Assembly: GCA_964430245.1 (NCBI GenBank)
Contig: CAYSEW010000005.1
Span: 62,001 to 126,000, forward strand
Source: CAYSEW01 sp964430245
GTDB taxonomy: Bacteria; Bacteroidota; Bacteroidia; Flavobacteriales_D; Parvicellaceae
DNA length: 64,000 bases
Direction of reading: 5' to 3'
Part shown: piece by piece, positions 37,972-47,897 of the stretch
Layout of the letters: each line of letters starts with the position of its first letter
Position numbering within the stretch: the first letter of the stretch is position 1
The notes under the pieces: generated by a model
What the model was told of the DNA's origin: nothing
Seen by the model: the letters and a program-made list of their open reading frames with translations, nothing else
Databases searched by the model: none
Translations under genes and position numbers: made by a program

Positions 37972-39576
37972 TTATTCTAGTTTAGTAAATTCAATTCCCC
38001 CTATAGTTGAATGTATTTGAGTTGGTTGATAGACCACCATGAATTCATGAAATTTATTGTCGTTATTTATTTCAAATATCCCTTTATCTCCTTTAATACA
38101 ATTTGTAGTTATCCATTTTTTTTGCTTTTTAGCATTTTCATTTTTAGCTGATTTATAGAAAATGGTAATATCTTCTAAATTAGCTATATTGTTTATCACG
38201 TATTCATATTTGCCTTTTACTAAAGTTTCATTTGTTTTGTAATAGTAAAATAAAGGCATTTCATATTTTTTGATTTCACTTAAAGTGATATCAATAAGCT
38301 TAAAAGATGAACGATGTTTTAATTTAATATGTAGGTCTTTAATTTTTTCTGATTCTTTTAATTTAATATAAAGGTTATTCTTATGGATAGGGGCGTTTAT
38401 TTTTTCCAATTTCCCCTTTTTATTTTTAAGGAATAAATTTTTTAATTCGATGTCATTTTCACTCTTTAAAATGATGTAATTAATACTTTTAGAAGTATCT
38501 GATGATAATTTAAAGATTGATTTTCTTTTTTGATTTTTGATTTTTTTAAGAATAGATTGCTGATTTAAACTATCACACCAATAGCCTAGTGTATCAATAT
38601 TATATTTAACTGAGTAGGTGTTAGTGGTTTCGGAGTAGGCTGTTTTTTTTGCATGATAATAACTTTTTAGCTTTAAATCAGTTCTTTTCGTTTTCATTGG
38701 TTTTCCTTCTGTGTAAGATGACCAGATTTTCATTTGATCAAGAAAGATTGAATCTTGATATATTTCAAAAAGGTGTTTCATTTCCATGATCTCATACCTT
38801 AAATACAATACTGTACACCTACTGTTCTTTTTTCTATTGTAATTACTCCAGTTATTCATGTCATATTTACTTAAGCAAAGTTTTAAAGATTCATAGCATT
38901 CATCATGAATTCTTTTTGCTAGAGTATCCTTAGTGAAGTGATCAGTATATTCTTTAAGCCCTATTAATCCGTTAATAAATCCATTTAAAACTTGAGGAGA
39001 TTTTTTCGAATTTGGATATTCTTCTATCCATGTGTAGCCTTCAGAAGTTTTGCCTATCGAACCATTTTTATCTACTGGAGAAATCATTTGATAGGCGATT
39101 TTTTCTATAATGGAATCAATCTCTGTGTCATTGGTTAATGCTCTATATCTTAAAAGTAAAGAGAGTGCAGATCCTTGAGTCATTCCAGAATACCATGGAG
39201 GGGTTAGGTCTGCATGTTTATAATTATATGGCAGACCAATTCCTTTTCCATCTACACTTAAATCAATTTTAGATGTATCTTTAAAATAGCTGATTTGATC
39301 AAGTAATTTATAATAATATGATGAGTCTTTTGTTTTTAAGAATTCATTGTGATTTAATAGTCCATAATGTACAATACCTAATGGATGATATTGCTTGTTG
39401 TTTTTAATTACCCCATTTTTATCAAAGCTTCTTTTGCCATTTTTCAACCATTTACTTATTTCAATTCTATCGACAAAGCATGTGTAGTGATTGAGCTGTT
39501 GAGCAAATAAATTATTTAATAAAAAAATCAAATAGATTATTAGGTATATTTTGCTTAGTAAATTCATTAAATACAA
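37972..39576 (-). CDS. Exported D-glucuronyl C5-epimerase C-terminal-like protein
   Basis: The 534-residue protein has a signal peptide (ending LFAQ near residue 26; an ATG three codons in is an alternative start). Residues 60-250 match the D-glucuronyl C5-epimerase C-terminal domain: YHPLGIVHYGL, TPPWYSGMTQGSALSLLLRY, and EEYPNSKKSPQVLNGFINGLIGL. The remaining part (about 340-534) is beta-rich and may bind carbohydrate. C5-epimerases convert glucuronic to iduronic acid in heparan/heparosan-like polymers. A bacterial exported version may act on a surface or environmental uronic-acid polymer. The reaction is inferred. Confidence 0.75.
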   Translation of the reverse strand: MYLMNLLSKIYLIIYLIFLLNNLFAQQLNHYTCFVDRIEISKWLKNGKRSFDKNGVIKNNKQYHPLGIVHYGLLNHNEFLKTKDSSYYYKLLDQISYFKDTSKIDLSVDGKGIGLPYNYKHADLTPPWYSGMTQGSALSLLLRYRALTNDTEIDSIIEKIAYQMISPVDKNGSIGKTSEGYTWIEEYPNSKKSPQVLNGFINGLIGLKEYTDHFTKDTLAKRIHDECYESLKLCLSKYDMNNWSNYNRKKNSRCTVLYLRYEIMEMKHLFEIYQDSIFLDQMKIWSSYTEGKPMKTKRTDLKLKSYYHAKKTAYSETTNTYSVKYNIDTLGYWCDSLNQQSILKKIKNQKRKSIFKLSSDTSKSINYIILKSENDIELKNLFLKNKKGKLEKINAPIHKNNLYIKLKESEKIKDLHIKLKHRSSFKLIDITLSEIKKYEMPLFYYYKTNETLVKGKYEYVINNIANLEDITIFYKSAKNENAKKQKKWITTNCIKGDKGIFEINNDNKFHEFMVVYQPTQIHSTIGGIEFTKLE

Positions 39577-39706
39577 TGTTGTAATTTACAATTTTCTATT
39601 GTTATAAATAGATGGTTTAATTTTAAAAAAAATGAAATTACTTAGAATTCATGTAATTGATGATTTTAATGTTTATAAAATTCATAATAAGTTGTTAATA
39701 AGTCCT

Positions 39707-39730
39707 CAAGAGAATGTCTGTTATCTCTTG
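39707..39730. promoter_or_regulatory. Inverted repeat upstream of parE
   Basis: CAAGAGA and TCTCTTG are perfect 7-bp arms separated by 10 bp, 42 bp before the parE ATG. TATTTTTA at 39741-39748 resembles a -7 element. The repeat may be an operator or leader hairpin. Confidence 0.4.
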
Positions 39731-39772
39731 CCTAATTGTCTATTTTTACGATGAATAATCCCAGCAACTTAT

Positions 39773-41635
39773 ATGGCGGAAGAGAAAGTAGCGTATACCG
39801 AAGACAATATAAGGTCATTAGATTGGAAAGAGCATATCAGAATGCGTCCTGGAATGTATATCGGGAAGCTTGGAGATGGTTCTGCTCCAGATGATGGAAT
39901 TTATGTGTTAGTTAAGGAAGTAATGGATAACTCCATTGATGAATTTGTGATGGGTAATGGGAAAAAGATCGAAATCAAAATTGATGGGGATGTTGTGATT
40001 GTTAGAGATTATGGAAGAGGAATACCATTAGGTAAAGTAAAGGATGTTGTTTCCAAAATGAATACTGGGGGTAAATACGATTCAAAAGCTTTTAAAAAAT
40101 CAGTTGGATTAAATGGAGTTGGAACAAAAGCTGTAAATGCATTATCAAATTATTTTAAAGTTGAATCTATTCGAGATGGTAAATTAAAACGGGTAGAGTT
40201 TGAAAGAGGTAATGTAGTTGAAGATTTTAATCTTGAAAAGACATCAGTTGGCAACGGAACATCTGTTCAGTTTATACCTGATGATGAGATTTTTAAGAAA
40301 TTTCATTTCCGTGCTGATTACCTGGAACAAATGTTCTGGAACTATTGTTATTTAAATAGAGGTTTAACAATCGATTTTAATGGCAAAAAATTACTCTCAA
40401 AGAATGGATTAAAAGATTTGTTGGAATCCAATATGGATGGAGATCCTTTATATCCAATTATTCACTTGGAAGGAGAGGATATTGAAGTCGCATTTACACA
40501 TGCCAGAGGATATGGTGAGGATTATTCTTCATTTGTAAATGGTCAGCATACTACTCAAGGGGGAACACACCTAAGTGCGTTTCGTGAATCTATCGCAAAG
40601 GTTATTAAAGACTTCTTTAACAAATATGAACCTGTTGACATAAGGCAGGGAATAGTTGCTGCTGTAAGTATTAAGGTAATGGAGCCTATTTTTGAATCTC
40701 AGACCAAAACTAAATTAGGATCATTAGAAATGGAACCTAATGGTAAATCTGTACGAGGTTTTGTAATGGATTTTTTAAAAGAGAAACTGGATAATTTCTT
40801 ACATAGAAATCCTGCTGTTGTAGAGGTAATGGAGTATAAGATCAAGCAATCTGAAAAAGAAAGAAAAGAGCTGTCAGGTATTCGTAAAATTGCTCGTGAA
40901 CGTGCAAAAAAATCAAATCTGCACAATAAAAAATTAAGAGATTGTAAAGTCCATTATAATGACCTTAAAAATGAGAGAAGAACAGAAACATCCATATTTA
41001 TAACTGAAGGTGATTCTGCCAGTGGCTCGATTACAAAATGTAGAGATGTAAAAACACAGGCGGTTTTTAGTTTAAGAGGTAAGCCATTAAATTCTTTTGG
41101 ACTTACAAAAAAGGTTGTTTATGAAAATGAAGAATTTAATTTAATTCAAGCGGCACTGAACATTGAGGATGGAATGGACCAATTGCGTTATAATAAAATT
41201 ATTATTGCTACTGATGCTGATGTGGATGGTATGCATATTCGATTATTATTACTTACTTTTTTCCTTCGTTTTTTTCCAGATCTAGTGAAGAAAAAACATG
41301 TATATATTCTTCAAACTCCATTATTTAGGGTGAGAAACAAGAAAGAAACAAGGTATTGTTATAGTGATGAAGAAAGAAAAAAAGCATTAAAAGACCTTGG
41401 TGCAAATCCAGAAATAACACGATTTAAAGGATTGGGAGAGATATCCCCTGATGAGTTTAAGCACTTTATTGGAGAGAATATGCGTTTAGAACCTGTACTT
41501 TTAAATAAAGAATATAGTATTGAAGATATACTTACTTTTTATATGGGGAAAAACACTCCAGATAGACAAGAATTTATAATAAATAATCTAAAGGTTGAAG
41601 AAGACCTTGTTGAAGATAAGGAGCAAGTAGATTAA
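39773..41635 (+). CDS. parE: DNA topoisomerase IV subunit B
   Basis: The 620-residue protein has the GHKL ATPase domain ([11 protein letters not shown] near residue 48, [24 protein letters not shown]), a transducer domain with QTKTKLGS, and the TOPRIM domain ([23 protein letters not shown]). The short length and the overlap with a ParC-type partner (TAATG at 41633-41637) support topoisomerase IV rather than gyrase. It provides ATP-driven strand passage for chromosome decatenation. Confidence 0.93.
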   Translation: MAEEKVAYTEDNIRSLDWKEHIRMRPGMYIGKLGDGSAPDDGIYVLVKEVMDNSIDEFVMGNGKKIEIKIDGDVVIVRDYGRGIPLGKVKDVVSKMNTGGKYDSKAFKKSVGLNGVGTKAVNALSNYFKVESIRDGKLKRVEFERGNVVEDFNLEKTSVGNGTSVQFIPDDEIFKKFHFRADYLEQMFWNYCYLNRGLTIDFNGKKLLSKNGLKDLLESNMDGDPLYPIIHLEGEDIEVAFTHARGYGEDYSSFVNGQHTTQGGTHLSAFRESIAKVIKDFFNKYEPVDIRQGIVAAVSIKVMEPIFESQTKTKLGSLEMEPNGKSVRGFVMDFLKEKLDNFLHRNPAVVEVMEYKIKQSEKERKELSGIRKIARERAKKSNLHNKKLRDCKVHYNDLKNERRTETSIFITEGDSASGSITKCRDVKTQAVFSLRGKPLNSFGLTKKVVYENEEFNLIQAALNIEDGMDQLRYNKIIIATDADVDGMHIRLLLLTFFLRFFPDLVKKKHVYILQTPLFRVRNKKETRYCYSDEERKKALKDLGANPEITRFKGLGEISPDEFKHFIGENMRLEPVLLNKEYSIEDILTFYMGKNTPDRQEFIINNLKVEEDLVEDKEQVD

Positions 41636-44373
41636 TGATGAGTACTGAAGATTTAAATGAAAATGATAATCCTGAAAAGGAAAACAATGAAGAAAATCAT
41701 GAACTGATCGATCAGGGTCAGATCATTTCTTTATCTGGAATGTACAAGGATTGGTTCTTAGATTATGCATCTTATGTTATATTAGAGAGAGCTGTTCCTG
41801 CATTGGCAGATGGGCTAAAGCCTGTGCAAAGAAGAATCCTTCATTCTTTAAAGGAGCTAGATGATGGTCGTTATAATAAAGTAGCAAATATTATAGGTAA
41901 TACCATGAAGTATCATCCTCATGGAGATGCTTCCATTGGAGATGCTATGGTTCAGATTGGGCAAAAAGAATTACTCATAGATTGCCAGGGAAACTGGGGG
42001 AATGTCCTTACAGGTGATGGAGCAGCGGCACCAAGATATATTGAAGCCAGGTTAACAAAGTTCGGTAACCACGTTCTTTTTAATTCAAAAACTACAGAAT
42101 GGTTAAGTTCTTATGATGGTAGGAACAAAGAACCGAAAAATTTACCTGTAAAATTCCCATTATTATTAGCTCATGGAGCTGAAGGAATAGCAGTAGGATT
42201 GGCTTGTAAGTTTTTACCTCATAATTTTAATGAGATTATTGATGCAAGTGTCAATTATTTAAGAGGAAAGAAAGTTGAAATTTTTCCAGATTTTATAAAT
42301 GGTGGTATGGCTGATTTCACCCAATATAATGATGGGTTAAGAGGAGGAAGAGTACGAGTTAGAGCGTCTGTAAGTAAAGTCGATAATAAAACACTAAAGA
42401 TCGATCAAATCCCATATGGCACAACAACAGATCAGCTGATTGATTCTATTGTTAAAGCAACTGAGAAAAATAAAATTAAAGTTAAGAAGATCGAAGATAA
42501 TACTGCTGCTGAAGCAGAAATTATTATCAACCTCCCAACAGGGGTTTCTCCAGATAAAATGATAGATGCACTTTATGCATTTACTAATTGTGAGTTGTCT
42601 ATCTCTCCTAACTCTTGTTTAATTGATAATAATAAACCTGTATTTCTAGGTGTTTCTGAGATTCTTAAAAGATCTACTGATAGAACAGTTGAATTATTAA
42701 AAAAAGAGCTAGAGATTCGTTTAAATGAGCTAGAAAATTCCTGGCATTGGTTGTCTCTTGAAAGAATCTTTATAGAGAATAAAATATACAGAGATATAGA
42801 GGATCAGGAAACTTGGGAAGGTGTGCTAAAAGCCATAGAAAAAGGATTGAAACCTCATATTAAGGTATTAAAGCGACCTGTAATTGAAGATGATATAATA
42901 AGGTTGACTGAAATTAAGATCAAGCGTATTTCAAAATTTGATGGATTTAAAGCAGATGAAAACATTGCTAAAGTAGAAGCACAAATTAAAGAGGTAAAGA
43001 ATTATTTAGATAATTTGATTCAGTTTGCAATTGATTATTTCAAAGATCTTAAAGCTAAATTTGGAAAAGGTAAGGAGCGAAAAACTGAGATTAGGGTATT
43101 TGATAGTATAGCTGCAAGTAAGGTTATCGTATCTAATAAAAAGCTTTACATAAATAAAGAAGAAGGCTTTATTGGATGGGCATTAAAGAAAGATGAATAC
43201 ATTTCAGATTGTTCAGATATTGATGATATTATAGTATTCTTTTCTACTGGAAAAGTAATTGTAACAAAGATAGCAGATAAAAAGTTTGTAGGTAAAGGAA
43301 TTATTCATGCTGCAGTTTGGAAAAAAGGTGATACAAGAACAATTTATCATTTGATTTATCAAGCTGGAAAGGGTGCGCCTTCTTATATGAAGAGGTTTGC
43401 AGTGAATGCTGTTACTAGAGATAAAGAATACGACCTGACTGGAAATAGTAAAGATCCCAAGCTTCATTATTTTTCAGTAAACCCTAATGGAAGAAGAGAA
43501 ATTGTAGCTGTTAAATTAAGGCCTAAACCAAAGTTGAAAAAATTAAAATTTGATATTGATTTTGGTGAGCTGATGATCAAAGGAAGGAATTCAAAAGGAA
43601 ATCAGGCGACAAAGCATTTTATTTCTAAAGTGGAGTTAAAAGAAACTGGTGGTTCTACATTGGCAGCTAGAGAAATTTGGTGGGATGATGTAGTAAGAAG
43701 ATTAAATAATGAAGGCAGGGGTATATCCTTAGGCGCCTTTAAGGGTGAAGACAAGATTCTTACTGTATATAAATCGGGTCATTATCGTCTTACTGGTTTT
43801 GAACTTTCTAATAAGTATGATGAAGATTTGCTTTTTATAGAGAAATGGCATCCAGAAAGACCCATTGCATGTGTTTATTATCATGGAGATAAAGGAATCT
43901 ATTATGTTAAAAGATTCATGGTAGAAGAAACAGCTAAAAAGAACTTATTTATTCCAGACAATAGTGGATGTGAACTTACGGTAGCATCAACACAATACCT
44001 TCCAAAGGTTAAAATAGAATTTAACAAGCGACTAAAAGAAACTAAGGATATTGCAGATAAAACCGAAGACCTGAACAAGATCATAGATATTAAAGGCTTA
44101 AAAGCGATGGGTAATCAACTAACAAGGTTAAAAGTGAAGGAAATTCATTTACTTCCAACTAAGGAAGGAGAAGAATGGCCGTTAATTGAAAATACTGATC
44201 AGCCTGTTGATGATAATTCAGCTAATAATGTTGATGATAATATTAATGGAGCTAAAGTAATAGGCACAGTAAATGATGACAATCCTATTGAAATTGAATT
44301 ATCTTTAAAAAAGAAAAATGTTGATCAGGAGAAAAATGAAGAGCCTGGAGAACAAATAAATTTATTCGAATGA
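41635..44373 (+). CDS. parC: DNA topoisomerase IV subunit A
   Basis: The 912-residue protein has the breakage-reunion domain with SYVILERAVPALADGLKPVQRR, YHPHGDASIGDAM and the catalytic tyrosine Tyr135 in AAAPRYIEARL. A C-terminal pinwheel region follows from about residue 480. No GyrA-box is seen, which supports ParC over GyrA. The last 80 residues are acidic and Asn-rich (VDDNSANNVDDNING). The start overlaps the parE stop and the stop overlaps the next gene (ATGA). An alternative start one codon downstream is possible. Confidence 0.92.
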   Translation: MMSTEDLNENDNPEKENNEENHELIDQGQIISLSGMYKDWFLDYASYVILERAVPALADGLKPVQRRILHSLKELDDGRYNKVANIIGNTMKYHPHGDASIGDAMVQIGQKELLIDCQGNWGNVLTGDGAAAPRYIEARLTKFGNHVLFNSKTTEWLSSYDGRNKEPKNLPVKFPLLLAHGAEGIAVGLACKFLPHNFNEIIDASVNYLRGKKVEIFPDFINGGMADFTQYNDGLRGGRVRVRASVSKVDNKTLKIDQIPYGTTTDQLIDSIVKATEKNKIKVKKIEDNTAAEAEIIINLPTGVSPDKMIDALYAFTNCELSISPNSCLIDNNKPVFLGVSEILKRSTDRTVELLKKELEIRLNELENSWHWLSLERIFIENKIYRDIEDQETWEGVLKAIEKGLKPHIKVLKRPVIEDDIIRLTEIKIKRISKFDGFKADENIAKVEAQIKEVKNYLDNLIQFAIDYFKDLKAKFGKGKERKTEIRVFDSIAASKVIVSNKKLYINKEEGFIGWALKKDEYISDCSDIDDIIVFFSTGKVIVTKIADKKFVGKGIIHAAVWKKGDTRTIYHLIYQAGKGAPSYMKRFAVNAVTRDKEYDLTGNSKDPKLHYFSVNPNGRREIVAVKLRPKPKLKKLKFDIDFGELMIKGRNSKGNQATKHFISKVELKETGGSTLAAREIWWDDVVRRLNNEGRGISLGAFKGEDKILTVYKSGHYRLTGFELSNKYDEDLLFIEKWHPERPIACVYYHGDKGIYYVKRFMVEETAKKNLFIPDNSGCELTVASTQYLPKVKIEFNKRLKETKDIADKTEDLNKIIDIKGLKAMGNQLTRLKVKEIHLLPTKEGEEWPLIENTDQPVDDNSANNVDDNINGAKVIGTVNDDNPIEIELSLKKKNVDQEKNEEPGEQINLFE

Positions 44374-45155
44374 AAAAATATTTTTTATTACTTCTAGGTG
44401 TTTTTGTAACAGTGAATGTTATAAATTCTCAGGAAAATACAGAAAGTTTAGAGGTTATAGATTCTGCCTACCTTGAACAATACAGGAATTATTTTGGCTC
44501 TAATATAACACCACTTCTATCTGGAGTTGTTTCTGGAAAAGATAATTTTAATGTAAAAGTCAATTTAAGCTATAAGAGGAACTTTGGTGAAAAGAACCTA
44601 AGGTTTAGCATGAATTATTTAACCGAAGGTAATGTTTTTCCATATGATTATTATTCCATTCAATCTACTACAGATACTACTTTACACAATCGATATTTTG
44701 ATAATTCTTATGAGCATTATGATTTTAGATTTGGATTCGAAGAATTACGAGGATATGGTGGGGCAAGGGTACATGTTGGTGTAGATGCGATTATAGGGTT
44801 TGGGAATAACTCTTCTATTTATTTTGACAGGACTTATTTAAAAGACACTACAGGTGCATACATACTTACCAATGATGTCAGCTCTAATAATTTTCAGTAT
44901 TCAATAAATGGGGGTCCAGTTTACAATGGTTATCATTTTATAGATTATTTAATTACTGGAATAGATGTGTCATTTGGATTTGACTGGTTATTAAATGATC
45001 GATTTATGTTCACCTTCCAGGTTGTTCCTCAATTTAACTATTATATTTTCTTAAATGAAAAATTTGGAGATCAGCACATGGAATATCAATCTGCTACAAA
45101 TTATGCAGATTTTAAATTAGGCTATTTCGACCTAATGTTATATTACAGATTCTAA
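44370..45155 (+). CDS. Probable outer-membrane protein coupled to parC
   Basis: The 261-residue protein has a signal peptide (residues 1-20, NSQ) and repeated amphipathic strands (FNVKVNLSYKRNFG, ARVHVGVDAIIGFG, GIDVSFGFDWLLNDRF), ending in the aromatic strand KLGYFDLMLYYRF typical of outer-membrane barrels. The start ATG overlaps the parC stop by 4 bp. It is odd for a surface protein to be translated from the topoisomerase operon; the family is unknown to me. Confidence 0.75.
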   Translation: MKKYFLLLLGVFVTVNVINSQENTESLEVIDSAYLEQYRNYFGSNITPLLSGVVSGKDNFNVKVNLSYKRNFGEKNLRFSMNYLTEGNVFPYDYYSIQSTTDTTLHNRYFDNSYEHYDFRFGFEELRGYGGARVHVGVDAIIGFGNNSSIYFDRTYLKDTTGAYILTNDVSSNNFQYSINGGPVYNGYHFIDYLITGIDVSFGFDWLLNDRFMFTFQVVPQFNYYIFLNEKFGDQHMEYQSATNYADFKLGYFDLMLYYRF

Positions 45156-45160
45156 GTAAT

Positions 45161-46774
45161 TTATGCTGGTTGCTTAATTTTAGGAGCAGCTGCCATAATT
45201 TCTTCATTTGCATTTTCTGCAAACTGTTCGAAATTTTTAACGAATTGCTCTGCTAAATGATAAGCTTTAGTATCATACGCAGCTTTGTCTTCCCAAGTGT
45301 TTTTTGGACTTAATACATTTTCAGGTACATTAGGACATGTTGCAGGCATTTGTAAACCAAATACTTCATGAGTATTGTATTCAACATTGTCAAGCTCACC
45401 GTTAAGAGCCGCAGTTATCATAGCTCTAGTGTGCTTTAGGCTCATTCTTTGACCAACACCATAAGGACCTCCAGTCCAACCTGTGTTTATTAGCCAAACA
45501 TTAACATTACTTTCAGTCATTTTATCTCCTAGCATTTCTGCATATTTAGTAGGGTGGAGAGGAAGGAAAGGAGCACCAAAACAAGCAGAGAATGCTGTTA
45601 CAGGCTCAGTAATTCCAGCTTCAGTACCAGCAACTTTTGCAGTATATCCTGAAATAAAATGAAACATAGCTTGACCTTTATTCAATCTGGAGATTGGAGG
45701 AAGTACTCCAAAAGCATCAGCAGTAAGAAAGAATATATTTTTTGGCCTTGTCCCTTTAGATCCTTCAGCAATATTATCTATATGGTCAATAGGGTAGCTT
45801 ACTCTAGTATTTTCTGTTTTAGTTTTATCTGCAAAATCTACTGTAGATGTGTTTTCAATGAAATTGATGTTTTCAAGAATAGCACCAAATTTTATAGCAT
45901 CCCATATTTGAGGTTCTTTTTCTTTCGATAGGTCTATACATTTTGCATAGCAACCTCCTTCGAAATTGAATACAGAGTCTTTTGCCCATCCATGTTCGTC
46001 ATCACCAATCAATTTCCTGTTAGGGTCTGCAGATAAAGTAGTTTTACCAGTTCCAGATAAACCAAAGAAAACAGCAGTATCTCCATCTTCACCTACATTG
46101 GCAGAACAATGCATAGATAGTACATCTTTTTCGTAGGGTAGAATAAAATTCAAAACAGAGAAAATTCCTTTTTTGATCTCTCCAGTATATCCAGTTCCAC
46201 CTATAATGATCATTTTTTTAGTAAAATTAATGATCGCAAAATTATGCTGACGGGTGCCATCTTTTTCAGGGTCAGCATAAAAACCAGGAGCATTAATAAT
46301 ATGCCAATCTGGATTAAAGTCTTTTAAATCATCCATTGCTGGAGAAATGAACATGTTATCTGCAAACTGATTAGACCAAGGATATTCATTGACAACCCTA
46401 ATATTGATCTTGTATTGATCATCTGCACATGCATACGCATCTCGAACGAATATATCTTTATTTTGTAGGTAAGATGTTAATTTATCATATAGCTGATCAA
46501 ATTTAGATGAGCTAAATTTAATATTGATATCTCCCCACCATACAGCATTTTCTGTGTAATCATCACAAACAATAAACCTGTCTTTTGGTGATCTGCCGGT
46601 GAATTCTCCTGTATCAATAGCAACAGCACCAGTGTCAGCTAGTACGCCCATTCCTCTAATTACAGTTTCTTCTACAAGTTCAGCTGGGGTTAAGTTCCAA
46701 AAGGCATTTGAAACGTTCTTTAGACCTAATTCTTCCAAGTTTGCGGATTCAGGTCTTAAGCCATATTCATTCAT
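45161..46774 (-). CDS. pckA: Phosphoenolpyruvate carboxykinase (ATP)
   Basis: The 537-residue protein has the ATP-type PEPCK motifs: FTGRSPKDRFIV near residue 60, the kinase P-loop GLSGTGKTTLSADP near 247, NFEGGCYAKCIDL and NTRVSYPIDHI. It makes PEP from oxaloacetate and ATP for gluconeogenesis. The upstream gap holds a perfect 8-bp inverted repeat overlapping a possible promoter, suggesting carbon-dependent control. It is convergent with the topoisomerase-linked gene (5 bp). Confidence 0.97.
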   Translation of the reverse strand: MNEYGLRPESANLEELGLKNVSNAFWNLTPAELVEETVIRGMGVLADTGAVAIDTGEFTGRSPKDRFIVCDDYTENAVWWGDINIKFSSSKFDQLYDKLTSYLQNKDIFVRDAYACADDQYKINIRVVNEYPWSNQFADNMFISPAMDDLKDFNPDWHIINAPGFYADPEKDGTRQHNFAIINFTKKMIIIGGTGYTGEIKKGIFSVLNFILPYEKDVLSMHCSANVGEDGDTAVFFGLSGTGKTTLSADPNRKLIGDDEHGWAKDSVFNFEGGCYAKCIDLSKEKEPQIWDAIKFGAILENINFIENTSTVDFADKTKTENTRVSYPIDHIDNIAEGSKGTRPKNIFFLTADAFGVLPPISRLNKGQAMFHFISGYTAKVAGTEAGITEPVTAFSACFGAPFLPLHPTKYAEMLGDKMTESNVNVWLINTGWTGGPYGVGQRMSLKHTRAMITAALNGELDNVEYNTHEVFGLQMPATCPNVPENVLSPKNTWEDKAAYDTKAYHLAEQFVKNFEQFAENANEEIMAAAPKIKQPA

Positions 46775-46799
46775 TATTGATGGATTAGAATTAATGCGC

Positions 46800-46846
46800 C
46801 AAATTTAAGGAAACTATTATTAGAACTATGCAATATTTGTTCTAAT
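46800..46846 (-). promoter_or_regulatory. Promoter and inverted repeat upstream of pckA
   Basis: On the minus strand TAAATTTG (46807-46800) matches the -7 consensus, with a TTG at 46833-46831 at a long 23-bp spacing. ATTAGAAC-N12-GTTCTAAT (46819-46846), with perfect 8-bp arms, covers the -33 region. This is the position of a regulator site for pckA; it could also serve the divergent GSCFA gene. Confidence 0.55.
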
Positions 46847-46919
46847 TATTCACATTATTTTAACTTATTAAGAATATGTATGAACTAATCTTTAATTTTG
46901 AATTAAATTATTCTTATAG

Positions 46920-47897
46920 ATGTCTACAGATAGTGTTTTTAGAAAAATAATACCCATTAAATCTGCACAAATTGAGCTGGATCATTCTTCTGAAATTTTT
47001 GTTGCTGGTTCTTGTTTTATTAATCATATGGGTAAAAAATTGCAGCATTTTGGATTTAATACTCATCATCCTTTTGGCACATTATACAATCCCATTACTA
47101 TAGCTCAACACTTTATTAGGATCATTACTCAACAAGCTTATTCAATAGATGATGTAATTCTATCTCAAGAAGGTTATTTTAGTTGGCATCATAACAATGT
47201 GATTACCCATCTTGATAAAGGTCAATTACTTAAAGATTTGAATCAACAGCTAAGCGATTTAAAAAATAGCTTTAATAATAGCTCTCATATTATTATAAGC
47301 CTTGGTTCTGCTTGGGTATATGAATATCCAAAAGTGGGTGTCGTTGGCAATTGCCATAAGATTCCTGCTAGCTCATTTAACAAAAGAATTTTATTGATTG
47401 AAGAAATCGTACATGAATTATCTGCAGTAATTGATCAATGCCCCGATAAAACATTCGTATTCACTGTTAGCCCAGTTCGACATTGGGCAGATGGACCCGT
47501 GCAGAATACACAGAGTAAGTCCGTTTTACATTTGGCAACCAGAAAATTGACCGAAGCAAATAGCAATTGCTTTTATTTTCCAAGCTATGAGATCATGTTG
47601 GATGAGCTAAGGGACCATCGTTTTTATGCAAAAGATATGCTGCATCCATCCGATGAAGCGATCGAATATATATGGAATCAGTTTATATATTATTCCATGA
47701 ATTCTACTACTCAAAAAACAGTAGAAAAGGTAGAAAAGGTGAGAGCTGGTATAGCTCATCGAGCATTTAATGCTAAAAGTGATCAGCATCAGCAATTTTT
47801 AAGGAATCTGTTAAAAGAGATAGATCAAGTAAAATATGATACTCCTCATTATGATTGGGGAAAAGAGATAGAGCAGGTGAGCTCTCAACTGATGTGA
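46920..47897 (+). CDS. GSCFA domain protein
   Basis: The 325-residue protein has the family-naming motif FVAGSCFINHMGK near residue 29, followed by HPFGTLYNPITIA, SLGSAWVYEY and FTVSPVRHWADG, with a C-terminal DMLHPSDEAIEYIW. These blocks resemble SGNH hydrolases (Gly-Ser-Cys nucleophile region, Asp-x-x-His near the end). The reaction is unknown. No signal peptide is seen. The stop overlaps the stop of the convergent HAD gene by 13 bp. Confidence 0.9.
   Translation: MSTDSVFRKIIPIKSAQIELDHSSEIFVAGSCFINHMGKKLQHFGFNTHHPFGTLYNPITIAQHFIRIITQQAYSIDDVILSQEGYFSWHHNNVITHLDKGQLLKDLNQQLSDLKNSFNNSSHIIISLGSAWVYEYPKVGVVGNCHKIPASSFNKRILLIEEIVHELSAVIDQCPDKTFVFTVSPVRHWADGPVQNTQSKSVLHLATRKLTEANSNCFYFPSYEIMLDELRDHRFYAKDMLHPSDEAIEYIWNQFIYYSMNSTTQKTVEKVEKVRAGIAHRAFNAKSDQHQQFLRNLLKEIDQVKYDTPHYDWGKEIEQVSSQLM

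Noticed and set aside
39773..44373. Considered as gyrase (gyrB-gyrA)
   Set aside because: The B subunit is short, the A subunit lacks a recognisable GyrA-box, and the overlapping gene order is the topoisomerase IV arrangement.
46775..46919. Small RNA gene in the pckA/GSCFA gap
   Set aside because: Apart from the inverted repeat and -7 box there is no terminator or stable structure to support an RNA gene.
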